From an uncultured Gammaproteobacteria bacterium (GTDB lineage: Bacteria; Pseudomonadota; Gammaproteobacteria; Arenicellales; UBA868): a stretch of 9,989 nt of DNA. Positions 8,166 through 9,989 of this stretch are shown here, piece by piece. The translations under genes and the position numbers were made by a program. Numbering within the stretch: the first letter of the stretch is position 1; each line of letters starts with the position of its first letter. Under the pieces are notes generated by a model, which made no database searches, was not told where the DNA came from, and saw only the letters and a program-made list of their open reading frames with translations. Location: positions 1-9,989 of the forward strand of contig CAJXBY010000091.1 of NCBI GenBank assembly GCA_913051905.1, read 5' to 3'.

Positions 8166-9370
8166 GCAGCCGCCAACTGGACCACTTCGTATCGGACAAA
8201 CCATTCGACCCAATGGCCGTCGAGGACCTGACGCCGGAGCAGGAACGACTTTACCTTGCGTCCCAGTGGCAGTTGATGTGGTGGAAACTCAGACGCCACC
8301 GCCTGGCTGTGGTTTCGGGTCTGGTTCTGTTGGTGTTCTACCTCGTGGCAATACTCGCAGAGTTTGTCGCCCCATACGACTTGCATACCCGTAATGCCCG
8401 GTTCATCCATGCACCACCCCAGGCCATTCATCTGTTTCACCAGGGGGAGTTTGTTGGCCCGTTTGTGTACGGCTACGACTACAAGCTCGACATGAAAACC
8501 CTGAAACGGGCGTTTACAGTCAACAAGGACAAGGTTCACCCGATCCGCTTCTTGTGTCGCGGTGACAGCTACCGGTTCTGGAGCACCTTCGAATCGAACG
8601 TTCATTTGTTCTGCCCGGCGAATCAGACCCTTACTTTCACGAAGACGGGCGCCGAACCCAAAGTCAGCAACAAAGACGGTACGCTTTTCCTCTTCGGCAC
8701 GGACCGACTGGGCCGCGACGTGCTGTCCCGGATCATCTATGGCTCACGGATTTCACTGACCATCGGATTGATCGGCATCGCCTTCAGCTTCGTGCTCGGC
8801 ATCGTGATCGGCGGGCTGGCGGGCTATTACGGCGGTTGGGTCGACAACATCGTGCAGCGGGTGATCGAGATTCTGCGTTCGTTTCCAGAGATACCGCTGT
8901 GGATGGCTCTTTCGGCCGTCCTGCCCGTCACCTGGAGTCCGCTGCTGATCTTTTTCGGCATCACCATGATACTGGCGCTGCTCGATTGGACCGGGCTCGC
9001 CCGTGCGGTCCGCTCGAAGCTGATGGCCTTGCGGGAAGAAGACTATTGCACCGCAGCGCAGCTGATGGGTGCCAAGCCCGGGCGGGTCATCGGTCGCCAT
9101 CTGCTGCCAGGCTTCATGAGTCACCTGATCGCGTCGGCCTCATTATCCATACCGGGGATGATTCTGGGGGAAACCGCGTTGAGCTTCCTGGGACTGGGCC
9201 TGCGCCCGCCTATCACCAGTTGGGGCGTTCTGTTGAACGAAGCCCAGAACATCAATGTAGTGGCTCTTTATCCGTGGCTGATGCTGCCGGTCGTTCCGGT
9301 AATTATTATCATCCTGGCCTTCAATTTCTTCGGCGACGGCCTGCGGGATGCTGCGGACCCTTACAAATAA
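8162..9370 (+). CDS. ABC transporter permease, DppC/OppC type, with large periplasmic insertion
   Basis: A 402-residue inner-membrane subunit and partner of the preceding permease, clearly longer than the usual 280-300 of DppC. The N-terminal 45 residues are cytoplasmic; the first helix is at about 48-70 and ends AEFVAPYDLH. A loop of roughly 105 residues (72-178) follows, carrying two cysteines (132 and 151) that could form a disulfide outside. The classic FGTDRLGRDVLSRIIYGSRISL block (178-199) opens the transport domain, with helices near 198-220, 244-278, 318-342 and 372-392. The coupling loop REEDYCTAAQLMGAKPGRVIGRHLLP lies at 291-316. YejE also has an enlarged loop at this place, so this may be a subgroup trait. 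A strong GGGAGG sits 9-10 nt before the ATG, which overlaps the previous stop (ATGA). It is the last gene of the transporter operon. Confidence 0.94.
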   Translation: MSSRQLDHFVSDKPFDPMAVEDLTPEQERLYLASQWQLMWWKLRRHRLAVVSGLVLLVFYLVAILAEFVAPYDLHTRNARFIHAPPQAIHLFHQGEFVGPFVYGYDYKLDMKTLKRAFTVNKDKVHPIRFLCRGDSYRFWSTFESNVHLFCPANQTLTFTKTGAEPKVSNKDGTLFLFGTDRLGRDVLSRIIYGSRISLTIGLIGIAFSFVLGIVIGGLAGYYGGWVDNIVQRVIEILRSFPEIPLWMALSAVLPVTWSPLLIFFGITMILALLDWTGLARAVRSKLMALREEDYCTAAQLMGAKPGRVIGRHLLPGFMSHLIASASLSIPGMILGETALSFLGLGLRPPITSWGVLLNEAQNINVVALYPWLMLPVVPVIIIILAFNFFGDGLRDAADPYK

Positions 9371-9422
9371 CGCAGACCTCAAATTGGCCCCAAAGGATAG
9401 ATGCTTTCTCACCGTTCTGCGT
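9370..9422. repeat. Widely spaced inverted repeat after the transporter operon
   Basis: ACGCAGA at 9370-9376 and TCTGCGT at 9416-9422 are perfect 7-nt inverted arms with 39 nt between them, beginning at the stop codon of the last permease gene. A long-loop RNA stem is possible. There is no U-run after it, so it is not a standard intrinsic terminator. Confidence 0.3.
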
Positions 9423-9460
9423 GACCGTCTGTGTATTCGCCCTGGACTGGATTGACTGCC

Positions 9461-9472
9461 GGCATTAATGCC
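9461..9472. repeat. Perfect 12-bp palindrome upstream of the glycosyltransferase gene
   Basis: GGCATTAATGCC is its own reverse complement and lies 23 bp before the GTG start at 9496. It could be an operator for a dimeric regulator. The rest of the 125-bp gap (9371-9495) shows no gene, clear promoter or intrinsic terminator. Confidence 0.35.
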
Positions 9473-9495
9473 TTCCAGGAACCCGAACCGGTACG

Positions 9496-9989
9496 GTGAA
9501 TGTGTTGACTCACGGTATTAGCGACCGGCAGGCTGGGTTTCTTTTCTGCCTGTTCCTCGCGGTTCATCTCGTGATGTGGACACTGCTCCCCGGCCTGACC
9601 CGGCACGAGCTCGACGCCGACAGCATGATGCATTTTGCCTGGGGACAGGAATGGCGGGGATCGTATGCCCTGCATCCGCCCGTGCTGCCCTGGGTCGTCG
9701 CCGGATTTCTGCAGACTTTCGGAATCAACAACTGGAACTACCTTCTGCTGTCGCAGATCAATCTCTGCATTGCCTTCACGGCGGTCTGGCTGCTGGCCCG
9801 GCAGTTCTTCAGACCAGCCCAGGCACTGGCGGCCGTGTGCCTGCTTGAGTTTGTGCCTTACTACAGCTTTCTCGGGATCAGGCTCAATCACAGTTCACTG
9901 CTGATCTCGTTGTGGGCACTGGGCACTTTGATGGCCTATCTGGCGGTGATGCGACAGCGGCTGATCTACTGGGTATTGCTGGGCTTCAT
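9496..9989 (+). CDS. ArnT/PMT_2-family membrane glycosyltransferase, N-terminal part
   Basis: A frame open from an in-frame stop at 9466-9468 to the right edge (164 codons visible). The translation is strongly hydrophobic: a first helix FLFCLFLAVHLVMWTLL (15-31), then an extracytoplasmic acidic motif HELDADSMMHFAWGQEW (37-53) and YALHPPVLPWVVAGFL (57-72), further helices near 82-102 and 106-126, then GIRLNHSSLLISLWALGTL at 127-145. The Asp-containing loop followed by HPPxLPW, and the later LNHSSLL (usually FNxNS), are the marks of the PMT_2/GT39-GT83 superfamily, which uses polyprenyl-phosphate sugars as donors outside the inner membrane. The acceptor cannot be told from this part. The start is taken as GTG 9496; GTG 9502 and TTG 9505 are alternatives. 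An AGGA lies 15 nt upstream, too far to be decisive. No ATG precedes the first helix in frame. It is probably unrelated to the transporter operon. Confidence 0.82.
   Translation, partial: MNVLTHGISDRQAGFLFCLFLAVHLVMWTLLPGLTRHELDADSMMHFAWGQEWRGSYALHPPVLPWVVAGFLQTFGINNWNYLLLSQINLCIAFTAVWLLARQFFRPAQALAAVCLLEFVPYYSFLGIRLNHSSLLISLWALGTLMAYLAVMRQRLIYWVLLGF

Noticed and set aside
8836..9468. 210-codon plus-strand frame overlapping the second permease
   Set aside because: Out of frame with the conserved permease domain, low in hydrophobic segments and without any family resemblance.
9409..9891. 160-codon minus-strand frame at the right end
   Set aside because: Its complement encodes a convincing PMT_2 membrane glycosyltransferase; the minus-strand product is charged and featureless.

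Overview
The window reads as ordinary proteobacterial chromosome, dense and moderately GC-rich. It most resembles a gammaproteobacterium or a marine alphaproteobacterium, judging by the GlyA sequence, the glyA-soxB arrangement and the style of the Dpp-like transporter. There is no rRNA, tRNA, CRISPR array or mobile element in it.

Left part (1-2300, minus strand). Three genes are read leftwards: a small 4Fe-4S protein related to the ferredoxin half of QueG (1551-2300), serine hydroxymethyltransferase glyA (207-1466), and the first 58 codons of a sarcosine oxidase beta subunit gene, soxB (1-175). GlyA next to SoxB is the familiar one-carbon module. Sarcosine is demethylated to glycine with its methyl group captured on tetrahydrofolate, and GlyA joins glycine and methylene-THF into serine. 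This is the last step of choline/glycine-betaine breakdown.

Middle and right (2424-9370, plus strand). A divergent, tightly packed five-gene operon encodes a cytoplasmic glycerophosphodiester phosphodiesterase (TTG start), a single-chain ABC ATPase with two nucleotide-binding domains, a family-5 (Dpp/Opp-type) periplasmic binding protein with a Sec signal peptide, a DppB-type permease and a DppC-type permease with a large extracytoplasmic insertion. The gaps and overlaps are +3, -4, +31 and -4 nt, so the genes are almost certainly co-transcribed. The phosphodiesterase as first gene suggests that the transporter imports a glycerophosphodiester or related phosphorylated head-group compound, which is then split inside the cell. 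If that substrate were glycerophosphocholine, the freed choline could feed the sarcosine oxidase/GlyA module next door. This is inference from neighbourhood, not something the sequence proves.

Right edge (9496-9989). After a 125-bp gap with a perfect 12-bp palindrome comes the start of a membrane glycosyltransferase of the ArnT/PMT_2 kind, running off the end. It starts with GTG and is probably a separate transcription unit.

Non-ATG starts are common here: GTG for soxB, the first permease and the glycosyltransferase, and TTG for the phosphodiesterase. The short divergent region 2301-2423 probably carries the promoters of both main transcription units.
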